Assembly: GCF_041146395.1 (NCBI RefSeq)
Contig: NC_090986.1
Span: forward strand, 45,606,001-45,670,000
DNA: 64,000 nucleotides
Origin: Eulemur rufifrons
Lineage: Eukaryota > Chordata > Mammalia > Primates > Lemuridae
Reading direction: 5' to 3'
The translations under genes were made by a program, and so were the position numbers. The stretch's first letter is position 1. Every line of letters begins with the position of its first letter. The notes under the pieces are model-generated. The model did no database searches, was not told the origin of the DNA, and saw only the letters and a list, made by a program, of their open reading frames with translations. Below, in pieces: positions 11,622 to 24,974 of the stretch.

Positions 11622-11941
11622 GGCTGGGTATGATGGCACACGCCTGTAATCCTACAATTCTGGGAGGCCAAGGCTAGAGAGTTGCTTGAAGGGAGAGGAT
11701 TGCTTGAAGTCAGGAGTTCGAGACCAGCCTGAGCAAGAGCGAGATCCCGTCTCTACAAAAAATAGAAAAAAAATCAGCCGAGCGTGGTAGTGTGCATTTG
11801 TAGTCCCAGCTACTAGGGAGGCTGAGGCAGGAGGATCACTTGAGCCCAGGAGTTTGAGGTTGCTGTGAGCTAGGCTAATGTCACGGCACCCTATCATGAG
11901 TGACAGAGTGACACTCTGTCTAAAAAATAAAATAAATAAAA
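11622..11941 (+). mobile_element. Strepsirrhine-type dimeric Alu
   Basis: Both arms are present: 'ggctgggtatgatggcacac' at the start, 'gagcaagagcgagatcccg' at the end of the left arm, and 'gtgagctaggctaatgtcac' in the right arm, with an A-rich tail (aaaataaaataaataaaa). The left arm has a small internal duplication ('gcttgaaggga' then 'gcttgaagtca'). The signatures point to a strepsirrhine subfamily. Confidence 0.92.
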
Positions 11942-11949
11942 GTCAGAAT

Positions 11950-12102
11950 GCCTACAGTTGAATGTCTGTCTCACTGGTGCTATTTGATACCCCTGAGACC
12001 TTAACACCTTGGCAATCTAATTTCTATTTCTTCTTTTGTAAAATGAAGGAGTAATTAAAAGCTACCTTGTAGATTATTGTAAGAATTGTATGATATAATC
12101 CT
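11950..12102 (-). mobile_element. MIR SINE (antisense)
   Basis: The reverse-complement MIR order is seen: 'gagaccttaacaccttggca', 'atttcttcttttgtaaaatg', then 'taccttgtagattattgtaag'. It abuts the LTR that follows. Confidence 0.75.
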
Positions 12103-12747
12103 TGTAAACTGGTTTTGGGGCTCAAATAACAATACCCCAAGGTATGGTATTTAGACATGCTGAATACTTTGAATTAAAAGAAATTGGAAGGCCTTAAAAG
12201 GTGCCTTAGAATCAAGGTCACTGGGACCTTTCCTTCTATGTCCCCTGCAAAATGCAGGAAGGAGCTTTCCCTGAAGTTCTCTTATCCAACTGAGGGAAGT
12301 GCTTCTAAAGTGAATGCAATTTTCTTGAACTCTATCCCTAGGAACTTCATCAACCAATCAGGGAAGATTAATCACTAGAGAGGAAATTAAAAGTCATCAC
12401 CACACCCAGAAACCCCATTGCCTATTCTTTTGTAGGCTACCTCAAAACAACTTTTATTAGCTGAGAGACTTTATCTTCCTAATACCACATTTGTTCAACA
12501 TGCTGTTCCTCTCCTTTCCCTCCTGTAACTTGTGCCACCTCCCCCAAAAACCTCAAGCCCCCATTCCTTTAAGCTATAAAAACTTCGACCATCTGGCCCC
12601 TCCTTTGAGTCTCATATCCTTCTGTGAGGTTTCTCTGCACATGCATGTAATTAAAATGGTTTTTCTCCTGTTCATCTGCCTACTGTCAGTTTATTTTAGC
12701 AGAATCAATTACTAAAGCTTCAGAAAGAAAGTTTTAACTCCCCTACA
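12103..12747 (+). mobile_element. Solo LTR of an ERV1-type endogenous retrovirus
   Basis: About 645 bp with LTR features in order: a start near 'tgtaaactgg', a CCAAT-like 'accaatcag' near 12352, a TATA-like 'tataaaaac' near 12576, a polyadenylation-like 'attaaa' near 12650, the sequence 'ctcctgttcatctgcctactg' (diverged), and an end 'actcccctaca'. The 3' pattern is common in gamma-like ERV1 LTRs. No internal viral sequence flanks it and I found no clear target duplication. The family is not assigned. Confidence 0.6.
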
Positions 12748-14479
12748 CTGCTTACTGAAGTATTTGCATTCATGTTCACTCTAGTGCCTGTATAATTCTG
12801 TAGTACCTATAAAAATCTAGTAGTGTTCAATATAAGTTAGCCATGTTATTTTAACTAATTTTTTACAAGATAAGAAAATCAATTAATAATACATTGTAAT
12901 CCAGGGGAGATTTTTTCTTTTATTTTTTTCTTAAGTAAAATAGTTAAGATCTATATATTAAAATAGTAATATCATTAAAAGCAGCAAAATAATTCATTTT
13001 GGCAAAATTATAAATTTTTATATTTAGTATTTTATATTTATATTTAGTATTTTATATATTTATGTATTTAGAATGTCTATTTGTAACTGAAACTTTTAAA
13101 CATAATACCAGGTTTATGAGTACATTATACTTTACAATTATTTTGAAACTTGGAAATTTTTTTTCTCATAGGCATAAAATCTAACCTGTAGTTGTAGCCT
13201 TCATCTCAGCAAAACAATGTATTGTTGGGAGGGTATTGAGGGGCTGTGGAAAGCAGGAAGACAGATTAGCCTGTGAATGATGTCCATGGGAGACTGGGTT
13301 TTCTCTTACCTTGTGAGGGAGCATAGAAGTACTAAGAGGGCTGAGAGGGTCGATAAACTAAACAAATCTGGAATTGCAGTGAAATGTCACTTTATTCAGG
13401 AATTTCAACACCATCGTGAAATGATCAGTGGCTTGGTCTAAGGCAGTAGGTACAACCATGTTCCTGATGGACTAGTCTCACATCCACAGTCAACTAGTGG
13501 TTTTAAAGAGCAACTCACACTAAGTCCTATAAGCCACATTTATCCCTACCACCTATCTTTTTAATGTAGTGCCCAGGTGTTTATGCTAAGTAGAAAGAGA
13601 GAACAGATGAGATTCTGAAAGACTGAGTCTTCCAAGCACCTGAATATCCAAGTGGAAGTTTAAATTATTGGATCCAATATAGATGATCAACTTCATCTAA
13701 TTTGATCCTCCTCTTCCCATGCTCCTCCTTCCTATGCTTATGAAGTATAAGATGAATGATAGAATAATACAGAAGCTTCATTTCCTTTGACCATCATAGA
13801 GTTGTATAATTGATTTGTAATGCTACAATACTTATTTAACTCATTATGTACCCTACACATTTTTTTGACAATAGGCATTCCCAGGTATCATCACCTCATC
13901 CACCCTACAACCTACTTTAAGTGGTGAGAGTTGAATATTTTATGAGATTATTTTTCCAGATATTTCTAGGGATCCTCAACTGGAAGACTTTGGAATTCAC
14001 AGATTCAATGTAGATTATTTCCTCACTGCTTCCTTTCTATAAAAGTCATATGTTTTCCAAAGAGGAGTCCCCAGTAATTTTATGGTTTTCTATGACATGT
14101 TCCTGCTAAGAAACATGAGAAACAGAACCAAAGTACAATATTTTTGTTACTTTATTTGTTTCATTAGACTCTATAGTGAATCCAAATATACATTTAAAAT
14201 CCATTTTAACTTAGAGAGATAAGATAAAATTATTCTACATTTCAAGAAAAATGATAAGATTTCAGATATTTTGGAAATATAATTCCAAGATCCTTGGTTA
14301 GGAAAAGGGTGATGCACATATAGGAGTTGTAGCGTATATAGTAAGATAAATAACAGAAAATAATTGACTTAGAGTGTTCTAAATTTATTATTTTCATTTT
14401 TGCTCATTTATATTTAATATTCACTAAATATGTAAACATTTTAATATTCAATCATTTTTCCATTTTAGGCTCAATTGAA
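12748..14479. other. No recognised feature apart from a short A+T tandem duplication
   Basis: A 20-base A+T unit ('tatttagtattttatattta') occurs twice head to tail at 13021-13060. The segment 13190-13900 is less A+T-rich and may be an old repeat, but I cannot name it. Confidence 0.35.
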
Positions 14480-15101
14480 AAAGGCCGCAGACCATATTGA
14501 CCAACAGGGCCTTAATGGTCCCCTTAACTTGACTGACAACTGACAGATTTCTTCCTGACATAGGCCTATGACTTCTATTTTCTTAAAATACTTAGTTTTG
14601 AAAACTTGCAATTATAAATTCTTTCTCTACTCCTTTAAGATGTAAATCTTCTTCAAGTCTCTTGCCAATTTTTCAACCCAGAACTATTTTCTCTAGGATT
14701 TTGGAGCCATCTCTTTGAAATGTAATCACTGAGAATGATAAGGTTCCTATCTCTCAGTCTCTGTGGGAGGGTGGGAGCCTAACTTTGATAATCACCAATT
14801 AGGCAACACCAGTGGCCTAATCACATGGACCAACCTCCTCCCTCAGGCTGTCCGCCAGTGTTTTTCTACTAGCTCACCCTAGCACTTAAAAGCTTCCTTG
14901 GGTGAGGCAAAGTCATAAAATGTAACAAAAATGTTTGTACCCTCATAATATCCTGAAATAAATGAATAAATAAATAAGTAACCACCTTCCTTATCTTTTA
15001 TTTAACATAGTTGGTTTCAATTGCTCTCCCCTATGAAGATAGTCTCGAACAAAGTCATCCTTGTCTGTTTAGTACCACCCAGTGGAAGTTTTTTTTGACA
15101 A
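14480..15101 (+). mobile_element. Old retroviral LTR, copy 1
   Basis: Shares its order of blocks with the LTR at 26.1 kb: 'agatgtaaatcttct', 'ggagccatctctttgaaat' against 'gaagccatcctttgaaat', 'gtgggagcctaactttgata', 'ggcctaatcacatggacca', and a TATA-like 'gcacttaaaag' near 14883. It ends near 'ttttttttgaca'. A short L1 tail is inserted just downstream of the TATA-like block. The family is not assigned; ERVL or ERV1 are both possible. No internal viral genes are seen. Confidence 0.6.
14900..14985 (+). mobile_element. Very short L1 3'-end insertion with target-site duplication
   Basis: Only about 86 bp of the strepsirrhine L1 3' UTR is present: 'aaaatgtttgtaccctcata' is split here across 14929-14949, then 'tcctgaaataaa' and an AAAT-rich tail. 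It is flanked by cttcctt at 14893-14899 and 14986-14992. Removing the insert restores the LTR order seen in the copy at 26.1 kb, which confirms the boundaries. Confidence 0.75.
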
Positions 15102-15119
15102 TATTTGCCTTATTCATGA

Positions 15120-15290
15120 CTGTGTATCCATCACTTAGTAGATTTTATTACTGAGTGCCTTTTCAGTACCATACTGGGAATGCAATGACAAATAAGATGT
15201 GGGCCCATCTCTTCTCTCAAAAATCTCAGCATCTGATGGAAGATACATGCCTATCAACTAAATATCACATAATAGAGTTGAGAGTAGAGT
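15120..15290 (-). mobile_element. L2-like remnant (antisense)
   Basis: The order 'gtaccatactgggaatgcaa', 'gacaaataagatg', 'catctgatggaagatacatg' resembles the reverse complement of an L2 3' end and the sequence usually found beyond it. It is heavily diverged. Confidence 0.4.
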
Positions 15291-15729
15291 GATGACGTTA
15301 TTTGAATTAACCTGTATATTGACTTTGTTTTCTTTGTGACTGATCCATTAAAGTTCATGAGAGAAACACTACAATACACAGTAGCTGCAGCTAGAGATCC
15401 AGAAGGACATTTAAAAGAATTATAAATTAGGCATTTGCTATCTTTTTGTTTCCCTATTAGGAGAAGGGGAGTTACCCTGAAATATGATCCTTTGAGTTTT
15501 TCTGGAAGGGAAATATAATGGTGAAGAACAAACAAAGAGATGTCTCCAGACTTAGTATAGCTCAGCCTTTGGGGCAAACTAAAATTTATAATTCTGGGAC
15601 AGTAGGAAGATCAGGCTTTAGTTATTTAAGTCTATATTTGTGGGTATAATATATCAAAGCCCTTGTTTATATTTATATACAAGTACTTATATTTTAGAAT
15701 ATGCCAGAAAAGCAGGCAGAATTTATAGC
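15291..15729. other. No recognised feature
   Basis: An open frame of about 107 codons crosses this part on the minus strand, but it has no family resemblance and looks like chance. Confidence 0.4.
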
Positions 15730-15880
15730 ATGATGGAGAAATTATAAAGTTGTAAACTCCGAGTTCTCGTCCAAGTTCTTTCAAAAGTAACTTTAAGATC
15801 TTGGGAGAATCCATTATCTCTATAAATCTCTCAGTACTCTCAGTTATAAACTGAGAGTCTTGAACTATCTTAATACGAGA
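15730..15880 (-). mobile_element. MIR-class SINE remnant (antisense)
   Basis: 'gagttctcgtccaagttct', 'aactttaagatcttgggaga' and 'ctcagttataaactgagag' follow the reverse-complement MIR order (tRNA-unrelated region, core, then the 'ctcagtttcctcatctgtaa' region). Diverged. Confidence 0.5.
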
Positions 15881-15979
15881 TACCACACAGTTAAAAAGAT
15901 ATTCAATTATGTGTTGTTCCAGGAAACGAATAGAGAAAAATATTTTATTATATTTCTGGTGCATATTTTTGCTTGTATT

Positions 15980-16290
15980 TTGATAATATTCTTAAGTTAT
16001 TTACCCCCCTTCCTTCTACTGCCACATAAAGCTCTTGACATTCCAGTCCAAGTCTATCTCTGTAGCTTCATCTCTGCCAATAGCCCTCTCCTAATCCCTG
16101 TGATCCATTCACGCTAAGGTTTTCATGAGCGTCTCACATCACATGTCAGGGTCCTTTATATTCCTATGATGGAATCCTCTGACTATTTTTATTGCCTGAC
16201 AAAACTCTTCTAACCCTGAGACAATTCAACTTCTCTCTCCTTTGTTAATCAGCCCTGACACTACTGTTCCAGGCAAATGCCAGTGGCTTC
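15980..16290 (+). mobile_element. Possible L2 remnant
   Basis: C+T-rich text such as 'ctgacaaaactcttctaacc', 'caattcaacttctctctcc' and 'aatcagccctgacac' resembles the L2 3' region. The match is weak and the edges are guesses. Confidence 0.35.
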
Positions 16291-16303
16291 CTTTCTTGTC
16301 GAT

Positions 16304-17131
16304 TGTTAAACAAAACTTATGGGAGGCCACTGCTTTGGACTGAGGTCATACACTAGGCCCCAGTGGACCAAACCAAACCAAATCCAAATTAAATCACTCA
16401 TACTAAATGCCACATAATCAGACTAATTTTTTTTTTTTTTTTTTTTTTTTGAGACAGAGTTTCATTCTGTTTCCCAGGATACAGTATATTGGCATCATCG
16501 TAGCTGACTACAACCTCAGATGCCTAGGCTAAAGCAATCCTCTTGCCTCAGCCTCCCAAGTAGCTGGGACAACAGGCAGGCACCACCAAACCCAGCTAAT
16601 TTCTTTTAGTTTTTTGTAGAGACAGGTTCTTGCTATGTTGCTCAGGCTGGTCTTGAATTCCTAGGCTCAAGCAATTTTTCTGCTCAGCCTCCCAAAATGC
16701 TAGGATTACAGACCTGAGCCACCATGTCTGGCCCTAAACTGAAAAGTTAAGGAATAAAATAGATCCCAAAATACACAAATTTTTCCTGAAAACAGGAGAT
16801 TCCAGTGTATCTGGGTCTGCATGATAAAAAGAATTCCCCTTTGCTTTAACCCTTACAAAAAAGTAACCTGAAATAACCTGATCTTAGCCAATGAGCTTTT
16901 CTTCTATTGTTCTGTTTCCTTGTCACCGCCATACAAAACCCACTGCTCAAGACTATACTTTCAGGGATCATTTCTATAGTCCATCCCAAAACCCACTGCT
17001 CGAATTATTGTCCAGTTGGAGCTCTCATTCTATTAATATTTTGTAGAATGGAGGCTGCACTAATTCATGAATTGCAAATAAAAGCCAATTAGACCCACTG
17101 CTATATTTACTGTACTTTTGTCTTTTGACTC
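16304..17131 (+). mobile_element. MER21-like LTR (ERVL group), split by an Alu
   Basis: Starts 'tgttaaac' and carries the MER21 landmarks 'ctttggactgaggtcat', 'aggccccagtgg', 'aaagtaacctgaaataacctg' (split), 'gaatggaggctgcactaatt' and 'aataaaagccaattagacc', which holds the polyadenylation signal. About 520 bp remain once the Alu is removed. A phrase 'aaaacccactgctc' occurs twice about 50 bases apart, perhaps a local duplication. It is a solo LTR fossil. Confidence 0.75.
16427..16733 (-). mobile_element. Dimeric Alu inside the MER21-like LTR (antisense)
   Basis: A run of about 24 T is followed by 'gagacagagtttcattctg', a strepsirrhine-like 'ggcatcatcgtagct', 'agcctcccaagtagctggga', and an end at 'catgtctggcc'. 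A short possible target duplication, ctaa, lies on both sides. The LTR order continues across it. Confidence 0.92.
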
Positions 17132-17184
17132 TCTGTTTCCATGTATTTTGGTCATACCTCTATAAAAACATTCTGTGAAACAAG

Positions 17185-17425
17185 GTGAGGGTGTGGCATC
17201 ATGAAAATAGCTAAACTTTGCAGTCAGAGAAACCCAGTTTCCAAATCTCAGCATTGTCCTTTTGAGGTATGCCTATGGGGTCAATTTATTTAATCTCCCT
17301 ACATTTTAGTGTCTTAACATTTAAAAAGGGACATATATTCCTGCCTCATAATGTTCTGATTATTAAATATTATAGTATATGTAATGGCTCTAACACACAA
17401 TAGATACCCACTAAATGATGATTTT
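17185..17425 (-). mobile_element. MIR SINE (antisense)
   Basis: A long, well-ordered reverse-complement MIR: 'ctttgcagtcagagaaaccc', 'tttatttaatctccctacat', 'ttcctgcctcataatgttct', 'aacacacaatagatacccac'. Confidence 0.8.
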
Positions 17426-17699
17426 CTTCTCCTTATTCTTGGTGTTAACATATTTAAAATGTCTGTCAATAGAAGCACAAACATTTATCTTATTCATGAC
17501 CTGTGACTTAGGTAAACAAAATTTTCCTGTGTCTTCTCTGTACCATAAAGGCTACTTATACATTTTTTTATCATTCAGACTAAAGTTCTAATGTCACACT
17601 CCATCCTGGCAGAAACATTGCAATTGTAACTGTCAAGGCATCTTCCATTTAGTTCATGCAAGTCTCCATTGTGAGCTCAGGTTAAAAATTCTTCTACCT
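17426..17699. other. Largely unrecognised; includes one arm of the Alu target duplication
   Basis: Text around 17550-17640 is faintly L2-like. The left copy of the Alu target duplication, attcttctacct, is at 17688-17699. Confidence 0.35.
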
Positions 17700-18004
17700 G
17701 GCGGGTCGCAGTGGCTCACATCTGTAATCCTAGCACTCTGGGAAGCCCAGGTGGGAGGATTGCTTGAGGTCAGGAGTTCAAGACCAGCCCGAGCAAGAGT
17801 AAGACCCGACCCTGTCTCTACTAAAAATAGTAAAAATTAGCTGGGTGTGGTGGTGGTGCATGCCTGTAGTCCTGGCTACTCCAGAGGCTGAGGCAAGAGG
17901 ATAACTCAAGCCCAGGAGTTTGAGGTTGCTGTGAGCTAGCCAGATGCCACAGCACTCTACTCAGGGTAACAGAGTGAAACTCTGTCTCAAATAAATAAAT
18001 AAAT
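17700..18004 (+). mobile_element. Strepsirrhine-type dimeric Alu with intact target-site duplication
   Basis: The full dimer runs from 'ggcgggtcgcagtggctcac' to an AAAT-repeat tail. It has 'gagcaagagtaagacccg' in the left arm and 'gtgagctagccagatgccac' in the right arm. The 12-base duplication attcttctacct at 17688-17699 and 18005-18016 is perfect, so this is one of the younger insertions in the window. Confidence 0.95.
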
Positions 18005-18016
18005 ATTCTTCTACCT

Positions 18017-21000
18017 CATCCTCTTTTTTTCTAACTCTTGGGCTGTGAGGGATTATTTATGCCTTTTGTTATTCCAAAAGTGACAGCCTTCACTCTGCCC
18101 TGGGGGTTCTCTTTATTATAAGAATTGGCTCATTAGGCAGAATTAGAATGCATACATGTGATAACAAGGACTCTTCAGCAATCACCAGGAATAACCTCCA
18201 ATTGGTAAGGAATCCATGGTAGTAACTAACTTTTCATTGAAAAACCATTAACTAACATGTAACATAGATGTTTTGCAATGAAATAAAAAATGAGAACATT
18301 ATTAAGAAAAGAAGTGAAAGAATGAGACCTCAAATTCAAACTGTTTGTACAAAAATGTCTTGAGACATCAGGTAGTTGTCATTGGCAAGATGAATACGCT
18401 CATCCTGTCTTAAGAGGTAATGACAACAACAAAACTCTTGATCTGTTGATGCGTTTTGGTTATGAACCCAGTAACAGATTTAATTGGCTTGTAATTTTCA
18501 GAGGGGGTATGGATGCTGGGATTAGACAAGAAGGGTCTCCATTATGTATCTTTTGACTATACAGTACCGGTAGTGGAGGCTTTCATTTTTAGGACAAAAC
18601 AATGCAACTCACCAGTCAAAAAACATTTATTAATTACCACTAAATTTAATATAAAAAATAGCTACTACATGGGTAAGGAGGAATGAAAGCCTTTGTAATA
18701 CAGAATTATTTCTTTTAGACAATGTTAAAGAATATATATATTACTAAAAATTTAACAGATATAACTTCATTATACAGGAATTTTATGTAAGCATATTTTT
18801 CATAATGGAATTGTAATACTTATGCATATAGCAACAAATGAGAATGCAAAAATAGATCTTAATGTCAGGGTCAGAATATTCCTGGGTTCTATTGGTAACT
18901 GTTAGATATTTTCAAAAGAACCATAGCCCACGTCTAAATTCTCAAAGACAGAACCATATGAACTATAATTTTATATGCTTTTAATTAGCAATTTTTAATA
19001 CCTCATACTGCAATGATGACTTTTTTATGCTAGAATACTTCCTCCATTTTTTCCTCCTGAGAAGGTGCACCACATATCACAGGGCTGATTCTTGGCACTT
19101 TTATTTCAGCCACCCTGGCTTTTGACAAGCACTCTGTGCAACTCAGTTTCTGTTTGGCTATCACTGTAACAGCCTTTTGAGATATGCAACCATACACATT
19201 ATGCATTTTAGATTAGAATCTGTCCTGCTCTCCCTTCACCCCCCTCAACGGATTTTTAATCATTTAGCTTTCTAGGAGCTTCATCATTCCTGTTAATGGA
19301 AAGAAGACATTTAAACATTTATGTAATCATAGTATTTGCAGTCTGATTCATACATTAGCTCTAGTACAAGGACATTCGGTGATATATACTATGAAACCTT
19401 CTTTATAGTACCCCTTACTATTCATTAAACAGGAGAGGTTTTTTTTTAATGTATAGGGTGATAAAATAAAACACATATATTTGGGGGTTGAATTACTGGA
19501 CATAGTCACCTCAAAAATAATTTATTCTAGGTAGCTAAGTGTTTAGTGATTTACCAATGCAGTCAGAAAATACATTTTGTCATTTGAAGTGATTTTATTT
19601 TTACCAAAACCAACACTAGTCTATGAAACTAGCTGTAGGAATTGTCTTAAAATAATGTTATATTTTCTTAATAACAGGAGAGTCTCATCTTTCCAATTGT
19701 TTTTAAAGTGACAAAGGGCAATCATGAAATTCCACTGATATTTTTGTGTTGGTCATTTCAGTAAGAATCTTGTTCATTTTCAAATTCAAAATAACAACAA
19801 AAAAATAACAACAGGACTCAAAATAACAATAAATGATTCCAATACAATGATTTTCTAAAAATAATTTCCTACATAACCACACTTTTCCAAGCAATATCTC
19901 AATGAACATATAACAAATATAGGTTGTTCCCTCCTCCCCTTGAATTTGTTTGGGGAGATAGTTTTAAATATACACATGGCACCAGTATTCAATTTGAATC
20001 TTATCTTTTTATTCAATGGAGCAATTGTGTACTCATGAAAAAAACCCAAGATTTTAAAGACTTTAATTTTCAGAAGACTATTTTCAAAAAATGAAAGCAG
20101 TTTCCACTTTTCATAAAGATTTACTGCTATTATCACCTCTTCATACATTAGCAATGGAGAAATTTTTGGTGCATTTTAATATGCAGATTTGTCTGAAAAA
20201 ATATAAATTTTTAAAATCCAAATTTATGACCAATAGACAATATAAAATTTGTGTCAAATCTAGATGTTTTCAAATAAAATACTCTGTCCTGAACTTGTTA
20301 GCTTTATTTTCTCTTGGAGGATAATGTTAAACTTGATACTTAATGTTGATTTTATTTTCTATGAGTTAGTATAATTGTAAACATGTGGGGCTAATAATAT
20401 GAATGAACACTTTCATCCTAGAAAAGAGTTTTATCATAAGAGAAAAAATAAGACAAAAATTAGGGGAGGGCAGTTTCTCAATCTGTACTACTGGATTTGT
20501 GTAAATATTTTTCTTTTAAGAAAACATGATTGTGGTAAATTGTGGAGAGATGAGATGAGAAATAAAGGTCCAAATTAAAAACTATAGCAAAAGGAAAGCA
20601 ACATTTTAGAATTCATTTCCAAACAGGGCAGAACTTAGTCTTTAAAGATTCCAAAGTCAAGTCATTAAATAATAAGGTAGTTTTTATTGAGTAGAAATGC
20701 AGGATATACAATATAATTAGAGAGTAGGCCCTGGAGGATTTATAACACTTAAGATTTTTTAGAGTCAAAGAGCTAAGTAAGTCAGTACTAAATGACCTAA
20801 CCCTGATATGAATAAATCCTACATCTGTAAGCTGTTTTGGAATTTTGCTTTGAGCCTTGTAAGGTGCTGTGACCCCACAATCTTTTCCCTTCCATTGGCT
20901 TCATTTATGTTTAGTTTTATTGTAGAGTTGTGTGGTCTCTTTCCCTCTCTATTTTTTTTTTTTAATCTTTTTCCTTGAGCGTATGTTTGCTTCTCTCCAA

Positions 21001-22149
21001 ATCACTTGAATTAAGTGCTAAAATATTTTCAATATCAATAAATTATTTTCAGACTTTAAATATTGCATAATAGAGGAATTTCCTACTGCTCCTATAATTC
21101 TCGTGATTTAAAATGGAAATATATTTCTTTCACAATTGCCTTCTCAACATAATTATAATTTTCAAAAGTATTCATCATGAACTCTCAATTCAGAGAAGGA
21201 AAAAAATGAACCAATGTGATTGATTCAACATGTGATAGATAATTTTATAGACAGAAAATTCAATAGCTGACCAAAATATGTTTTGTACTCTGATAGGTAG
21301 TTCGAGTCATTGTTTAGATTTATTATATTTCTCTCTAGTTCAATCTCATCTTGTAGCTTTTCTTGTCTCCCATGGGCCCATTTCTCTTGGTTTGCTTTGT
21401 CTGCAGTGTCTAAATCTGGAATTCTCCTTTCTTTATTTCCCCCTATTCTTTCCTTATAAAAGGTTTCTGTATGTAAGCACTTTCTAGTCATTTTAATTTT
21501 TTAAACAAATAAAAGAGAGCTGCATGCATGTATTAATCCATTTTTAATAGCCACTACTGAAAGACAGGGCATTTTCTTGGTATTGTTTTGAATTGCTATT
21601 ATCTTAAAAGAGTTTTATTTTTATCAATATCTATTGTGACATTCAGTTAAAATGACAAAGACTCCCATGCTGGGCAAACTGAAGAAAACCTTTAGTTCAC
21701 TGAATAAAGAACTGAGACTGGCAGCACAGGATGTTTTAAAAATATTTTTGTTCATATTCTATTGATGCTATAGTTCCTCTTAAATAATTTTCATGTACTA
21801 TAAAGAGAACATGGTATTTGGTATACAGATAACTTTGTCACAGTCTAGTATTGTTATGTAAGATTTGGTATATTGCTGCCATCTATGGACAGAAAATGAA
21901 TATTGATTTTTAACTTTGAACGTGTGACTTACAGTTTCATGTGAATGTATGTTACCTTTTATAAACCTCTAGAGAATAATCATTAACTTATTTATACATG
22001 GAGAGAGTATCTACTTATTAACATGTGTTAAAACTCTTAAAAGAATCAGTCTGAGAGAAACAGATTCAGTGAGCACAGGTACCAATATCACAGCACTATG
22101 ACCACAGAGTACAGTTACTTACACGAGCCAACAAAATATTTTCACATAC
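18017..22149. other. Long A+T-rich stretch with no recognised gene or repeat
   Basis: About 4.1 kb. Open frames here are short and resemble nothing known. The only marked item is the 36-base sequence at 18908-18943 that recurs at 54.7 kb. A CTCF-core-like ctgccatcta lies near 21876. Such unmasked sequence could hold conserved non-coding elements, which cannot be judged without other genomes. Confidence 0.4.
18908..18943 (+). repeat. 36-bp sequence, partner of 54721-54756
   Basis: Begins attttcaaaagaacc and ends gtctaaattctc. It matches the later copy at 35 of 36 positions. The flanks differ completely, so the match is sharply bounded. Confidence 0.85.
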
Positions 22150-22350
22150 CTATTTTTCAAGATTATAGATAGAGAAAATACAATTATATTATTGGCCTCA
22201 TTTTAGAAACGAGAAAACTGAGACTGAGAGTGTGGCAGTGATTTTCTTATGTCACTAAATTGATCAGGGGACAAATATGCTTGAACTCAAGACTACTGGA
22301 CCACTTTCTCTGGGATCTCTTTCCAATACTTCACAGCATCTGGACTTTCA
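22150..22350 (+). mobile_element. MIR SINE
   Basis: 'cctcattttagaaacgagaa' and 'aactgagactgagagtgtgg' match the MIR core, then 'gcttgaactcaagactactg' fits the 3' part. Confidence 0.7.
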
Positions 22351-22424
22351 GAACATATGGTCCTCAGTCTTTGCTCAAGTTAGCCATTATGTATAAGCAG
22401 TTATTACATAATCAGAACTCTGCT

Positions 22425-22560
22425 CATTCCTTCTTTCAACAAATATTGGGCCGAGAACCATTCTTAGAATTGAGAAACTGCTGGGATCAAGAAAGACAAG
22501 GTCCCTGCATTATTTGACCTCACATTCTATTGCAGAGAAATAAAACAAAAGCTTGTATGT
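22425..22560 (-). mobile_element. L2 3' end (antisense)
   Basis: 'tcattcc..tctttcaacaaatattgggc' is the reverse complement of the L2 tail ('aataaatatttgttgaatga'), followed by 'acaaggtccctgcatta' and 'cctcacattctattgcaga', in the expected order. Confidence 0.7.
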
Positions 22561-22639
22561 AAATAGATGGGCAAGATCACTTCAGAGAGTGGTAAGACCA
22601 ATACAAAATCTATAATTGAGTGATATGTTAGTGAAGATC

Positions 22640-23010
22640 AAGCATTGATAATCATTATGGAATGGTAAACAAAATTAAATGTGCAATCTATGTTTTCAAG
22701 AAATTATAACCTAATTAAAAAGGCAGAACAAATGATGCTTTAAATAATTATACAATGTAATCATGGAAAAAATCAGGAAACAGTTTTCATTAAAAATGCA
22801 CTGCACTTTATTTGTAACTCACATTACAAATGTGCTTCAGTGATATAGAATTATTAAAGCTCAATATTGGCTATAATGTTAAAGGATGGCTTCATAAAGC
22901 ACAAAGATTTTGGCAAAGCCTCAAAGAGGGTATTTGACTTTCATAGAGATAATTTTGAGGCAGAGGAAACATTTTTTATAGGCATGAATTTGGGGAATAA
23001 CTAAGGAATG
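22640..23010. mobile_element. Old mammalian repeat remnant (L2-associated type)
   Basis: 'caagaaattataacctaatt' followed by 'ggatggcttcataaagcaca', 'gcctcaaagagggtatttga' and 'gaggcagaggaaac' follow the order of a widespread ancient repeat that reads out from antisense L2 ends. The family name is uncertain. Confidence 0.4.

Positions 23011-24974
<1,964 letters not shown>

Noticed and set aside
15632..15964. 110-codon minus-strand open frame
   Set aside because: Overlaps a MIR-class remnant and lacks family resemblance.
21876..21885. Second CTCF-core-like word on the minus strand
   Set aside because: Only the right half of the motif fits; the CCA half is missing.
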